NCBI GenBank assembly: GCA_021826485.1
Contig: JAKAZX010000081.1
Span: 1-11,975 of the forward strand
DNA: 11,975 nt
Direction: 5' to 3'
DNA from: Pseudomonadota bacterium
GTDB lineage: Bacteria; Pseudomonadota; Alphaproteobacteria; Acetobacterales; Acetobacteraceae
The notes below the pieces were generated by a model that was not told the DNA's origin, did not search any database, and worked only from the letters and a program-made list of their open reading frames with translations. A program made the position numbers and the translations under genes. This document shows positions 1 to 7,307 of this stretch, one piece after another (the first letter of the stretch is position 1; every line of letters starts with the position of its first letter).

Positions 1-317
1 CCGATCTGGGCCACCGGCAGTTGCGCGCGGCGCTGCCGGGCGAGGTGGTCGGCCTGTTCGTGCTGCCGCCCTCGCTCGCCGAGCTGGAAGCCCGGCTGCG
101 CGCCCGCGGCGCCGACGATGCGGCGGAGATCGCGCGGCGCATGAACGCCGCCCGCGATGAGATGAGCCACGCGCCGGAATTCGATTTCGTGCTGGTCAAC
201 CGCGATTTCACCCGGTCGGTTGCCGCCGCGCGGGCGGTGTTGCAAGCGGCCCGGCTGGCGGCGCCACGGCTGACCGGCCTCGGCGATTTCCTCGCCGGGC
301 TGCGGGCGGGGTCGTGA
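1..317 (+). CDS. gmk: Guanylate kinase, 3' part (5' end outside window)
   Basis: Guanylate kinase phosphorylates GMP (and dGMP) to GDP with ATP in the cytoplasm, an essential step of guanine nucleotide synthesis. The reading frame is open from base 3 and ends at TGA 315-317, leaving about 104 residues of a protein that is normally about 200-220. What remains is the C-terminal half: the LFVLPPSLAELEARLRARG stretch that follows the GMP-binding region, then the helix with RRMNAARDEMSHAPEFDFVLVN, which carries the lid-side arginines and the typical 'EFDFVLVN' strand. The P-loop and GMP-binding domain lie upstream of the window. The stop codon overlaps the start of the next gene (GTGA), so the two are probably co-transcribed and translationally coupled. 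The TTG at 21 is an internal Leu codon, not a start. Identification is by recognised family motifs. Confidence 0.9.
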   Translation, partial: DLGHRQLRAALPGEVVGLFVLPPSLAELEARLRARGADDAAEIARRMNAARDEMSHAPEFDFVLVNRDFTRSVAAARAVLQAARLAAPRLTGLGDFLAGLRAGS

Positions 318-1186
318 GCCGGGCGGGGCTGGCGGCCGTCCGGCGGCGCTATGCCGATGTGCTCACCGCCCGGCTGGGGTCTGGCGCGGCGCCGGTGCGC
401 GATGCCTTCGCCCGCGTGCCGCGCGAGAAATTTCTCGGCCCGCCGCCCTGGCGCCTGCTGAGCGCCTTCCCGCACGATACGGACGACCCGGCGCAGCTTT
501 ATGCCGACCTGCTGGTGGTGCTGGCGGCGGACAAGCGGATCAACAACGGCAGCCCGGCCCTGCACGCGCACATGCTGCACCGGCTGGCGGTCGTCCCCGG
601 CGACCACGTGCTGCATGTCGGCGCCGGCGGCGGCTACTACACCGCGATCCTGGCCGAGCTGGCAGGACCGGCCGGGCGCGTCACCGCCGTCGAGTTCGAC
701 CCGGCGCTGGCCGCCGCCGCCGCGGCACATCTGCGCGGCCGGCCGCAGGTGCGGGTGGTGCAGGGCGACGGCGCCGACTTCCCGCCGGAGGAGGTGCAGC
801 GCATCTACGTCAATTTCGCCCTCGCCCGGCCGGCGGAGGCCTGGCTCGACCGGCTCGCCGCCGGCGGGCGGCTGCTGTTCCCGCTCGGCGTGCCGGACCC
901 GGCGGCGCAGGGCGGAGAGGCGGCGCGCAGCACCGGCCGCGCGGCGATCCTGGAGGTGACGCGCACCCCGGCCGGCTTCGCCGCCGCCTTCGACGTGCCG
1001 GTCGCCTTCATCTTCGCCGAGGGCCGCACCGCCGGCGATCCGGCGCTGCGCGCAGCGGTGTGGGAGGCATTCGGCCGCGGCGGGCAGGAGCGGGTGCGCA
1101 GCCTGCACCGCCGCCCGCTGCCGCCCGCGCGCGCCTGGCTGTCATCGCCCGGGTTCAGCCTCGGCTTCGATCCGCCGGGCGGCTGA
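314..1186 (+). CDS. Protein-L-isoaspartate O-methyltransferase-like protein
   Basis: A class I SAM-dependent methyltransferase of the PCMT type, which methylates L-isoaspartyl residues in aged proteins so that they can be repaired. It has 290 residues from GTG 314. Motif I is VLHVGAGGGYYT (about residues 99-110), followed by the acidic end of strand 2 (AVEFDP, 125-130) and QGDGADF (about 150-156). The segment NNGSPALHAHMLHRL (about 77-91) matches the substrate-loop region that reads '(I)S.P.M.A.M' in PCMT proteins. Classical Pcm is about 210-220 residues, so this one has roughly 70 extra: an N-terminal helix region with PREKFLGPPPW and a C-terminal tail. It overlaps gmk by 4 bases, and five bases separate its stop from the convergent SDR gene. 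The fold is clear. Whether it repairs isoaspartate or methylates another substrate cannot be told here. Confidence 0.8.
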   Translation: MSRAGLAAVRRRYADVLTARLGSGAAPVRDAFARVPREKFLGPPPWRLLSAFPHDTDDPAQLYADLLVVLAADKRINNGSPALHAHMLHRLAVVPGDHVLHVGAGGGYYTAILAELAGPAGRVTAVEFDPALAAAAAAHLRGRPQVRVVQGDGADFPPEEVQRIYVNFALARPAEAWLDRLAAGGRLLFPLGVPDPAAQGGEAARSTGRAAILEVTRTPAGFAAAFDVPVAFIFAEGRTAGDPALRAAVWEAFGRGGQERVRSLHRRPLPPARAWLSSPGFSLGFDPPGG

Positions 1187-1191
1187 CCGGA

Positions 1192-1950
1192 TCAGGTCCA
1201 GCCGCCGTCGATGGTCCAGGTCTGCGACGTGGCCATGCGGCTGTCATCGGCGGCGAGCCACAGCACCAGCCGGGCCACGTCGGGCGGATACAGCCGGTCC
1301 TTGAGGCACTGGCCGGCGTGCCGCATCGTCTCGGCCGCCGCGTCCACCCACAGCGCCAGTTGCCGCTCCGTCATGATCCAGCCGGGCAGCACGCAGTTGA
1401 CCCGGATGCGGTGCGCGCCGAGGTCGCGGGCGAAGCTGCGCGTCAGCGCCTCGATGCCGGCCTTGCTGGCGGTGTAGGCGGGCATGCCGCCCATGCCGAG
1501 ATGCCAGCTCGTCGAGCCGAAATTGATGATGGAGCCGGCACCGGCCGCGATCATCGCCGGGGCGGCGGCCTGGATGGCGAAGAACTGGTGGCGCAGGTTC
1601 ACCGCCAGCCGCGCCTCCCAGTATTCCGGCGTCACCTCCCGCCAGTCGTGCCGCTCGTCATGCCCGGCATTGTTGACCAGCACGTGCAGCGGCCCGGCGG
1701 CGCGGATCGCCGCCTGCAGGGCGAGGATGTCGGTCACGTCGGCATGGCGGTAGGCCGGCCGCGGATGGCCCGCCGCTTCGATGCGCCCGGCCAGCGCCGC
1801 GGCGGCATCGTCGGCCACGTCCAGGAACGTCACCGCGGCGCCCTGGGCACAGAAATGCTCCACCAGCGCGGCGCCGATCCCGCCCGCCCCGCCGGTGACC
1901 AGCACCGCGCGGCCGCGCAGGCTGGGATAGATGGCATCGTGGTCCGTCAT
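1192..1950 (-). CDS. SDR sugar dehydrogenase, D-xylose 1-dehydrogenase (XylB)-like
   Basis: A 252-residue classical short-chain dehydrogenase. The cofactor loop is TGGAGGIG (19-26) and NNAG follows at 93-96. The catalytic residues appear to be Asn118, Ser146, Tyr159 and Lys163 (YTASK). An acidic residue at the end of strand 2 (FLDVAD, Asp44) suggests NAD rather than NADP. From memory it resembles Caulobacter XylB, the NAD-dependent D-xylose 1-dehydrogenase that starts oxidative pentose breakdown: the IYPSLRG start, NNAG.D.RH, VNLRH, INFGS.SWHLG, QCLK.R and a C-terminal IDGGW all recur. Other aldose dehydrogenases of this subfamily (arabinose, galactose, rhamnose) are alternatives. The ATG start is supported by AAGGAG six bases upstream (1957-1962). 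It is divergent from the SIS-domain gene. No other xylose-pathway gene is visible, so the substrate is open. Confidence 0.82.
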   Translation of the reverse strand: MTDHDAIYPSLRGRAVLVTGGAGGIGAALVEHFCAQGAAVTFLDVADDAAAALAGRIEAAGHPRPAYRHADVTDILALQAAIRAAGPLHVLVNNAGHDERHDWREVTPEYWEARLAVNLRHQFFAIQAAAPAMIAAGAGSIINFGSTSWHLGMGGMPAYTASKAGIEALTRSFARDLGAHRIRVNCVLPGWIMTERQLALWVDAAAETMRHAGQCLKDRLYPPDVARLVLWLAADDSRMATSQTWTIDGGWT

Positions 1951-2043
1951 CCCGCACTCCTTCCCCGGCGCCGGATCAGCACGGGCGGGCGGCGCTGTCC
2001 AGCGGTGCTTGCCGGCCGGCCATGCGCGGCCTACTCACGCCGC

Positions 2044-3060
2044 ATGAGCCTGATGCGCGAGGAAGCGGAAGCCTCGGCGGCCGCGGTGCGGGCCTGCCTC
2101 GCCGGGCAGGACGCGATCGCCGCCGCTGCCGCCCGGCTGCGTGCGCTGGACCCCGGCCTGGTGGTGGTCTGCGCGCGCGGCAGCTCCGGCCATGCCGGGA
2201 CGTTCCTGCGCTATGTGCTGTCGCGCGATCTGGGCGTCGTCGCGGCGGCGGCCATGCCCTCCGTCACTTCGCTCTATCACCGGCCGCAGCGGCTGCGGGG
2301 GGCGCTGTTCCTGGCGATCTCGCAGTCCGGCCGCAGCCCCGACCTGATCGCCGCGACCGCGGCGGCGCGGGCGGCGGGGGCGCTGACGCTGGCGCTGGTG
2401 AACGATGCTGCCTCGCCACTGGCCGCCGCCTGCGAGATCGCGCTGGACGTGGCGGCGGGGCCGGAGCGCAGCGTGGCGGCGACCAAGACGGTGCTGGCGA
2501 CGCTCGCGGCCTGCCTCGCGCTCGCCGCCGCCTGGACCGGCAGCGACCGGCTGGCCGCCGCCCTCGGCCGCCTGCCCGACCGGCTGGCGGCGGCGGTGGC
2601 GCTGGACTGGTCGCCGCTGACGGCCGAGCTGCGGCGGGTGGACCGGATGTTCACGGTCGGCCGCGGCCCCGGCCTGGCGGTGGCCAGCGAGGCGGCGCTG
2701 AAACTTGCCGAGACGACGGGCATCGCCGGCCTCGCCTACAGCTCGGCCGAGCTACCGCACGGGCCGCGCGCGCTGGCCGGGCCGGACTTCCCGCTGCTCG
2801 GCTTCGCGCAGGACGATGCCGGGCGGGACGGCACGGCGGCGCTGCTCGCGGACCTCGCGGCGCGGGGGGCGCCGGTGCTGGCGGCCGGGATCGCCGGGGC
2901 CGGCATCACCACGCTGCCAACCCTGCCGCCCGACCATCCCGACACCGACCTGCTGCCCTATCTGGTCAGCTTCTATCTGGCGGCGGAGGCGGCGGCGCGG
3001 GCGCGCGGCCACGACCCGGACCACCCGCCGGGGCTGCACAAGGTGACCCGCACGGTGTAG
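2044..3060 (+). CDS. Double-SIS-domain protein, NagB-II / GlmS isomerase-half type
   Basis: A 338-residue protein with two sugar-isomerase (SIS) domains and no glutaminase domain. That is the layout of NagB-II, which converts glucosamine 6-phosphate to fructose 6-phosphate and ammonia, and of AgaS/FrlB-type relatives. Domain 1 holds ARGSSGHAG (44-52) and the phosphosugar loop SQSGRSPD (93-100), followed by SVAATKT (143-149). Domain 2 holds GRGPGLAVASEAALKLAETTG (206-226) and ELPHGP (236-241), the GlmS-like segment with the catalytic Glu and His region. The C-terminal LHKVTRTV matches the terminal loop of the family. The MSLMREEAEAS start at ATG 2044 fits family N-termini; the frame stays open far upstream only because of GC-rich sequence. 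No good Shine-Dalgarno is seen. ATG 2053 is an alternative start. Deaminase activity is inferred from family. Confidence 0.85.
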   Translation: MSLMREEAEASAAAVRACLAGQDAIAAAAARLRALDPGLVVVCARGSSGHAGTFLRYVLSRDLGVVAAAAMPSVTSLYHRPQRLRGALFLAISQSGRSPDLIAATAAARAAGALTLALVNDAASPLAAACEIALDVAAGPERSVAATKTVLATLAACLALAAAWTGSDRLAAALGRLPDRLAAAVALDWSPLTAELRRVDRMFTVGRGPGLAVASEAALKLAETTGIAGLAYSSAELPHGPRALAGPDFPLLGFAQDDAGRDGTAALLADLAARGAPVLAAGIAGAGITTLPTLPPDHPDTDLLPYLVSFYLAAEAAARARGHDPDHPPGLHKVTRTV

Positions 3061-3070
3061 GCTGCCCGGC

Positions 3071-3658
3071 ATGGGCGCACTGCCGAAATCCCACCGTCCC
3101 GAGATGACCGTCGCCGCGTTCCTGGACTGGGACAGCGGCGACCGCTCCGGCCGGCTGTGGCAGCTCTGCGACGGCGTGCCGACGGCGATGGCGCCGACCA
3201 GCGAGCCGCACGGCGCCATCCTCGGCGAGCTTTCCGGCCTGATCCGCAACCGGCTGCTGGCGACGGGCAGTCCGTGCCGGGTCATCGTGGCGCCCGGCGT
3301 GGTGCCGAGGGTCCGGGCCGCCGACAACGTTCGGATTCCGGACCTTGCCGTGACCTGCGCGCCACCGTCGGCAGAGGCCCGGCTGCTCGACCGGCCGGTG
3401 CTGCTGATCGAAATCCTCTCCCGCTCGAACCAGGCCGAGACGTGGTCGAACGTCTGGTCCTACACGACCATCCCGAGCATCGCCGAAATCCTCGTCGTCT
3501 CCAGCCTGGCGCGGCGCGCGGACCTGCTGCGCCGGCAACCGGACGGCACCTGGCCGGAGCAGCCGGCGCGCATCGAGGCGGACGGTACGCTCGACCTCGC
3601 CAGCATCGGCCTCACCCTGCCGCTCGCCGAGATCTACCGCACCTCCGGCGTCGGCTGA
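3071..3658 (+). CDS. Uma2 family protein (DUF820, PD-(D/E)XK nuclease fold)
   Basis: A 195-residue protein of the Uma2/DUF820 family. These are predicted restriction-endonuclease-fold proteins, often present in many copies in cyanobacteria and Acetobacteraceae, and their physiological role is poorly known. The N-terminus has MTVAAFLDWD and LCDGVP (LWQLCDGVP, 29-37), where the family reads 'y.eli.G'. The core acidic residues fit Asp91 (RIPDLAV) and Glu114 (LLIEILSRSN). The downstream segment ETWSNVWSYTTIPSIAEILVVSS (123-145) aligns with the family's 'D..K...Y...gv.EYW.vd', but I see no lysine at the expected position. I recall the wording SNQAETW.NVW.YTTIPS from acetobacterial relatives, so this is probably a subfamily trait and not decay. 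The gene starts 11 bases after the SIS-gene stop, and its last 25 bases overlap the convergent oxidoreductase gene. Confidence 0.78.
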   Translation: MGALPKSHRPEMTVAAFLDWDSGDRSGRLWQLCDGVPTAMAPTSEPHGAILGELSGLIRNRLLATGSPCRVIVAPGVVPRVRAADNVRIPDLAVTCAPPSAEARLLDRPVLLIEILSRSNQAETWSNVWSYTTIPSIAEILVVSSLARRADLLRRQPDGTWPEQPARIEADGTLDLASIGLTLPLAEIYRTSGVG

Positions 3659-4632
3659 GCGGGCCGCAGCAGCCCGGATGCCTCCGCCCGGGCGCGGGAG
3701 GCGGCCATGCTCTCCGTCACCGCCAGCGCGGCGGCGAGCGCCCGGCGGCCTTCCGCGGCGCCGACCAGCACCGGGGCGCCGTCCAGAATGGCAGCGGCGA
3801 AGGCGGCGTGCTCGGCGGCCAGCGCGTCATGCTCCTTCCATGTGATCTCCTCGATCCGGCCGCCGCCGGTGCCGGGGATCGGCAGGCCGCGTTCCCGCCC
3901 GATCATCATCAGCCGGCGCGCGGCGAAATCCACCGACATGTAGCCCTCCTGGCTGAACAGCCGCATCTTCCGCTCGGTCTTGAGCGAGATACGGCTGGCG
4001 GTGATGGTGGCGACACAGCCATTGGCGAAGCGCACGCGGGCATTGGCGATGTCCTCATGCACGCTCGCGACCGGCGCGCCGACCGCATCGACGCTCTCGA
4101 TCGGGCTGTCCACCAGGGCCAGCACCAGATCGAGATCGTGGATCATCAGGTCGAGGATCACCGAGACATCGGTGCCGCGCGGCTTGAACGGCGCGATGCG
4201 CACGCAGTCCAGATAGAGCGGGCGGCGCATCCGCGTGCTGATCGCCTGATGCTCGGCCGAATAGCGCAGCAGGTGCCCGACCTGGAGCACGCGGCCCCGC
4301 GCCGCGGCGAGTTCGCCGAGCGCGGTCGCCTGATCGAGCGTGGCCGCGATCGGCTTTTCCACCAGCACGTGCCGCCCCGCCTCCAGCGCCGCGGCGGCGA
4401 GCGCGAAATGCGCCTCCGCCGGGGCGGCGATCACCACGGCGTCGCTTGCAGCCAGCAGCGCCGCCCAGTCGAGCGCGGGCGCCCCGGTTTCGCGCGCCAG
4501 GGCGGCGGCGCGGGCGGGGTCGCGGTCATGCACGCCGACCAGCACGGCGCGCCGGCCGGCCGCCACCTTCAGCGCGTGGAACCGGCCGAAATGCCCGCAC
4601 CCCGCCACCCCGATCCGCAATGCCTCCGCCAT
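3634..4632 (-). CDS. Gfo/Idh/MocA oxidoreductase, possible UDP-GlcNAc 3-dehydrogenase (GnnA-like)
   Basis: A 332-residue NAD(P)-dependent oxidoreductase. The Rossmann loop is GVAGCGHFG (8-16), EKP is at 92-94 (Lys93 is the usual catalytic lysine) and DLMIHDLDL (161-169) carries the catalytic-region Asp and His165. The start is ATG 4632, set by GGGAGGTG at 4636-4643; the in-frame ATG at 4683 would add 17 arginine-rich residues and lacks family support. The blocks RIAPFKPRGTDVSVILDLMIHDLDL and DIANARVRFANGCVATITASRIS resemble proteins encoded beside lpxA and lpxB in several proteobacteria. Those include GnnA, which oxidises C3 of UDP-GlcNAc so that GnnB can aminate it for diamino-sugar lipid A. 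No gnnB-like aminotransferase or lpx gene is in this window, so GnnA function is inference and another sugar dehydrogenase is possible. It is divergent from secD. Confidence 0.8.
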   Translation of the reverse strand: MAEALRIGVAGCGHFGRFHALKVAAGRRAVLVGVHDRDPARAAALARETGAPALDWAALLAASDAVVIAAPAEAHFALAAAALEAGRHVLVEKPIAATLDQATALGELAAARGRVLQVGHLLRYSAEHQAISTRMRRPLYLDCVRIAPFKPRGTDVSVILDLMIHDLDLVLALVDSPIESVDAVGAPVASVHEDIANARVRFANGCVATITASRISLKTERKMRLFSQEGYMSVDFAARRLMMIGRERGLPIPGTGGGRIEEITWKEHDALAAEHAAFAAAILDGAPVLVGAAEGRRALAAALAVTESMAASRARAEASGLLRPAQPTPEVR

Positions 4633-4635
4633 CCG

Positions 4636-4643
4636 CACCTCCC
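4636..4643 (-). promoter_or_regulatory. Ribosome binding site that fixes the Gfo/Idh start
   Basis: On the minus strand the sequence reads GGGAGGTG three bases before ATG 4632. It is one of the strongest Shine-Dalgarno matches in the window and favours the start at 4632 over the upstream in-frame ATG at 4683. Confidence 0.6.
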
Positions 4644-4647
4644 GCCC

Positions 4648-4696
4648 ACGGGCAACCCGTATCAGGCGGCGGCGGCGCGGCAAGGGGCCGGGTTGC
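4648..4696. repeat. Inverted repeats in the gfo-secD divergent spacer
   Basis: ACGGG-CAA-CCCGT (4648-4660) is a perfect 5-base inverted repeat with a 3-base centre. Part of it, GCAACCCG (4652-4659), is also exactly complementary to CGGGTTGC at 4689-4696, 29 bases further on. Both lie in the 128-base gap (4633-4760) between the divergent starts of the oxidoreductase and secD. They could form alternative hairpins or an operator. Such matches are common in GC-rich DNA, so this is a weak call. I found no convincing -35/-10 pair for secD in this gap. Confidence 0.25.
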
Positions 4697-4760
4697 GTCG
4701 GCCTGGGCCAGCCGCCATTCTCCGCCGCCTCTCGCCGGGAACCGGAGCCGCCGCGCCCAT

Positions 4761-6338
4761 ATGCTGTATTTCTCCCGCCTCAAGACCATTCTGGTCCTCG
4801 GCATCTGCGTGCTGGGCGTGCTGCTGGCCATTCCGAGCCTGCTGAGCCCCTCGACGGGCATCGGCCCGTTCCGGACCATCCGCCTCGGCCTCGACCTGCG
4901 CGGCGGCAGCTACCTGCTCATGGAAGTGGACATGGGCGCGGTCATCAAGGAGCGGCTGGACGGGCTGGCGGACGGCGCCCGGCGGGCGCTGGAGCGGGCG
5001 CATGTCCGCCCCTACACGCTGGCGATCCAGGCGCCGCAGGACCGGCTGCTGGTGAAGCCGGGCGATCCCGGCCAGCAGGAGGCGGCGCTGGCGGCGCTGC
5101 GCGACCTGCAGACGACCGAGGGCCAGGGCATCGGCGCCCGCCCCGACCTCGATATCGCCGCCGGGCCGGACGGCATCGCGGTCGCGCTGTCGCAGGCGGC
5201 GCTGCTGGAACGGGCGAACCAGGCGGTGCAGCAATCCATCGAGATCGTCCGCCGCCGCATCGACGAGACCGGGGTGGCCGACCCGATCATCACCCGCCAG
5301 GGCCAGGACCGCATCGTCGTGCAGTTGCCGGGGGTCGAGGACCCGAACCGGATCAAGCAACTGCTCGGCAAGACCGCGCGGATGACCTTCCAGCTCGTGG
5401 ACGAGGCGGCCAACCCGACCGCCCCGGTGCCGCCGCCGGGGGTCGAGTTCCTGCCGCTGACCGACAAGCCCGGCCAGAAGATCGCGGTGCGCAAGCGCGT
5501 CGAGGTGGACGGCGCCAACCTGACCGATGCGCGCGCCGGGCAGAACCCGCAGACCGGCGACTGGGTGGTGAACTTCGCCTTCGACAGCCTCGGCACGCGC
5601 CGCTTTGCCGACGTGTCGCGCGCCAATGTCGGCCATCCGTTCGCGATCGTGCTGGACAACAAGGTGATCAGCGCGCCGGTGATCCGCGAGCCGATCACCG
5701 GCGGCCGCGGCCAGATCTCGGGCAATTTCACCGCCGCGAGCGCGACCGATCTGGCGGTGCTGCTGCGCGCGGGCGCGCTGCCGGCGCCGCTGACGGTGGT
5801 GGAGGAGCGCAGCGTCGGCCCCGAACTCGGCGCCGATTCGATCCGCGCCGGCGCCATCTCGCTCGGCGTCGGCTTCGTGCTGGTGATCGGCTTCATGGGC
5901 GTGTTCTACGGCCTGTTCGGCTGGATCGCGAACCTGGCGCTGGTGTTCAACCTGTTCCTGATGCTCGCGGTGCTCAGCCTGTTGCAGGCGACGCTGACGC
6001 TGCCCGGCATGGCCGGCATCCTGCTGACGCTCGGCATGGCGGTCGATGCCAACATCCTGATCAACGAGCGCATCCGCGAGGAGGTGAAGAACGGCCGCAC
6101 GCCGCTGAACGCGATGGAGGCGGGATTCCGCCGTGCCTATGCGACCATCATCGACAGCAATGCGACGGCGTTCCTGGCGCATGTGATGCTGTTCATCTTC
6201 GGCAGCGGCCCGGTGCGCGGCTTCGCGGTGACCATCACGGTCGGCATCGTCACCACGCTGTTCACCGCCACCATGCTGGCACGGCTGCTGATGGTGCGCT
6301 GGTACGCCGCCGTGCGGCCCGCGGCGCTGCCGGTCTGA
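4761..6338 (+). CDS. secD: Protein translocase subunit SecD
   Basis: SecD, with SecF, forms a proton-motive-force-driven inner-membrane complex that helps SecYEG/SecA pull exported proteins through to the periplasm. The 525 residues from ATG 4761 fit the family. There is an N-terminal membrane helix (about 8-28), then the signature LGLDLRGGSYLLMEVD (42-57), a large periplasmic P1 region with RRRIDETGVADP, and GRGQISGNFT before the membrane part. Five further membrane helices lie in about residues 363-515. They contain the conserved GMAVDANILINERIREE block (about 423-439), whose Asp belongs to the proton path. A GGAG at 4744-4747 lies 13 bases upstream, a rather long spacing. The upstream frame remains open but codes for nothing recognisable, so the MLYFSRLKT start is preferred. 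secF follows after 12 bases. yajC, often first in this operon, is not adjacent. Confidence 0.96.
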   Translation: MLYFSRLKTILVLGICVLGVLLAIPSLLSPSTGIGPFRTIRLGLDLRGGSYLLMEVDMGAVIKERLDGLADGARRALERAHVRPYTLAIQAPQDRLLVKPGDPGQQEAALAALRDLQTTEGQGIGARPDLDIAAGPDGIAVALSQAALLERANQAVQQSIEIVRRRIDETGVADPIITRQGQDRIVVQLPGVEDPNRIKQLLGKTARMTFQLVDEAANPTAPVPPPGVEFLPLTDKPGQKIAVRKRVEVDGANLTDARAGQNPQTGDWVVNFAFDSLGTRRFADVSRANVGHPFAIVLDNKVISAPVIREPITGGRGQISGNFTAASATDLAVLLRAGALPAPLTVVEERSVGPELGADSIRAGAISLGVGFVLVIGFMGVFYGLFGWIANLALVFNLFLMLAVLSLLQATLTLPGMAGILLTLGMAVDANILINERIREEVKNGRTPLNAMEAGFRRAYATIIDSNATAFLAHVMLFIFGSGPVRGFAVTITVGIVTTLFTATMLARLLMVRWYAAVRPAALPV

Positions 6339-6350
6339 GGAGACGCGCGA

Positions 6351-7304
6351 ATGTTCATGCGCCCGATGCTGCGCTTCGTGCCGGACGGCACGCGCATCCG
6401 CTTCATGCGCGGCCGGTTCCTCGGCATCGCCGTGTCCGCGGTGCTGTCCACGCTGTCGGTCGTGCTGTTCTTCTATCCCGGCCTCAACCTCGGCATCGAC
6501 TTCGCCGGCGGCATCGTCATGGAGGTGCGCACCGAAGGCCCGGCCGATCTGGCGAAGATTCGCGCGGGCCTGGCGCAGCAGGGGCTGCGCGAGCCGGGCG
6601 TGCAGCGCTTCGGCGCGCCGGACGACGTGCTGGTGCGGCTGGAGGCGCAGAAAAGCGCCGCGGCGACCCAGGCGGTGGTCAACAAGGTGCGCGCCGGCCT
6701 GGACGCGGCGCAGCCCGGCAGCAAGGTGCTGCGCACCGATGCGGTCGGCCCGTCGGTCTCGGCGGAGCTGTACCGCAACGGCATGCTCGCACTCGGCATC
6801 AGCCTCTTGATGATCCTGGTCTATATCTGGTTCCGCTTCGAATGGCAGTTCGCGGTCGGCGCGGTGGTCACGCTGCTGCTCGACATCACCAAGACGATCG
6901 GCTTCCTGGCCGTCACGCGCTTCGAGTTCGATCTGGTGATGGTGGCGGCGATCCTGACCGTGCTCGGCTACTCCACCAACGACAAGGTGGTGGTGTACGA
7001 CCGGGTGCGCGAGAATCTGCGCAAGTACAAGGCGATGCCGCTGCGCGAGCTGATCGACCTGTCGATCAACGAGACGCTGAACCGCACCCTCGGCACCTCC
7101 GCCACCGTCTTCCTGGCCAGCCTGCCGCTGGCGCTGTTCGGCGGCGCCACGCTGTCGGGCTTCGCGTGGGTGATGCTGTTCGGCATCGTCGTCGGCACGT
7201 CGAGTTCGATCTTCATCGCCGCGCCGATCCTGCTGTTCCTGGGCGAACACCGGCTGCGGCGCGAGGCGCAGGCGCCGGCCAAGACCGCCAAGGCGACGCC
7301 GTAG
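6351..7304 (+). CDS. secF: Protein translocase subunit SecF
   Basis: The partner of SecD in the SecDF export motor of the inner membrane. It has 317 residues, typical for SecF. It has a first membrane helix (about 22-42), the signature LNLGIDFAGGIVMEV (44-58; usually GIDF.GG), and a periplasmic domain with AVGPSVSAEL just before helix 2. Five C-terminal helices carry FEFDLVMVAAILTVLGYSTNDKVVVYDRVREN, the conserved helix-4 block. The C-terminal FLGEHRLRREAQ tail is cytoplasmic. AGGAG at 6338-6342, overlapping the secD stop, sits 8 bases before ATG 6351, so translation is probably coupled to secD. The stop lies 3 bases from that of the convergent glycosyltransferase gene. I see no hairpin with a T-tract between them. 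Confidence 0.96.
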   Translation: MFMRPMLRFVPDGTRIRFMRGRFLGIAVSAVLSTLSVVLFFYPGLNLGIDFAGGIVMEVRTEGPADLAKIRAGLAQQGLREPGVQRFGAPDDVLVRLEAQKSAAATQAVVNKVRAGLDAAQPGSKVLRTDAVGPSVSAELYRNGMLALGISLLMILVYIWFRFEWQFAVGAVVTLLLDITKTIGFLAVTRFEFDLVMVAAILTVLGYSTNDKVVVYDRVRENLRKYKAMPLRELIDLSINETLNRTLGTSATVFLASLPLALFGGATLSGFAWVMLFGIVVGTSSSIFIAAPILLFLGEHRLRREAQAPAKTAKATP

Positions 7305-7307
7305 CCG

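Noticed and set aside
1965..1974. CCGGCGCCGG palindrome in the SDR-SIS spacer
   Set aside because: Short GC palindromes are frequent at this base composition, and no second copy or promoter geometry supports an operator.
1060..2043. 328-codon N-terminal extension open upstream of the SIS-domain protein
   Set aside because: It runs antisense through the SDR gene and reads as low-complexity Arg/Gly/His sequence. The SIS protein has its normal family length from 2044.
3157..4845. 562-codon plus-strand frame across Uma2, the oxidoreductase and secD start
   Set aside because: It crosses three well-supported genes in the wrong frame and has no recognisable domain.
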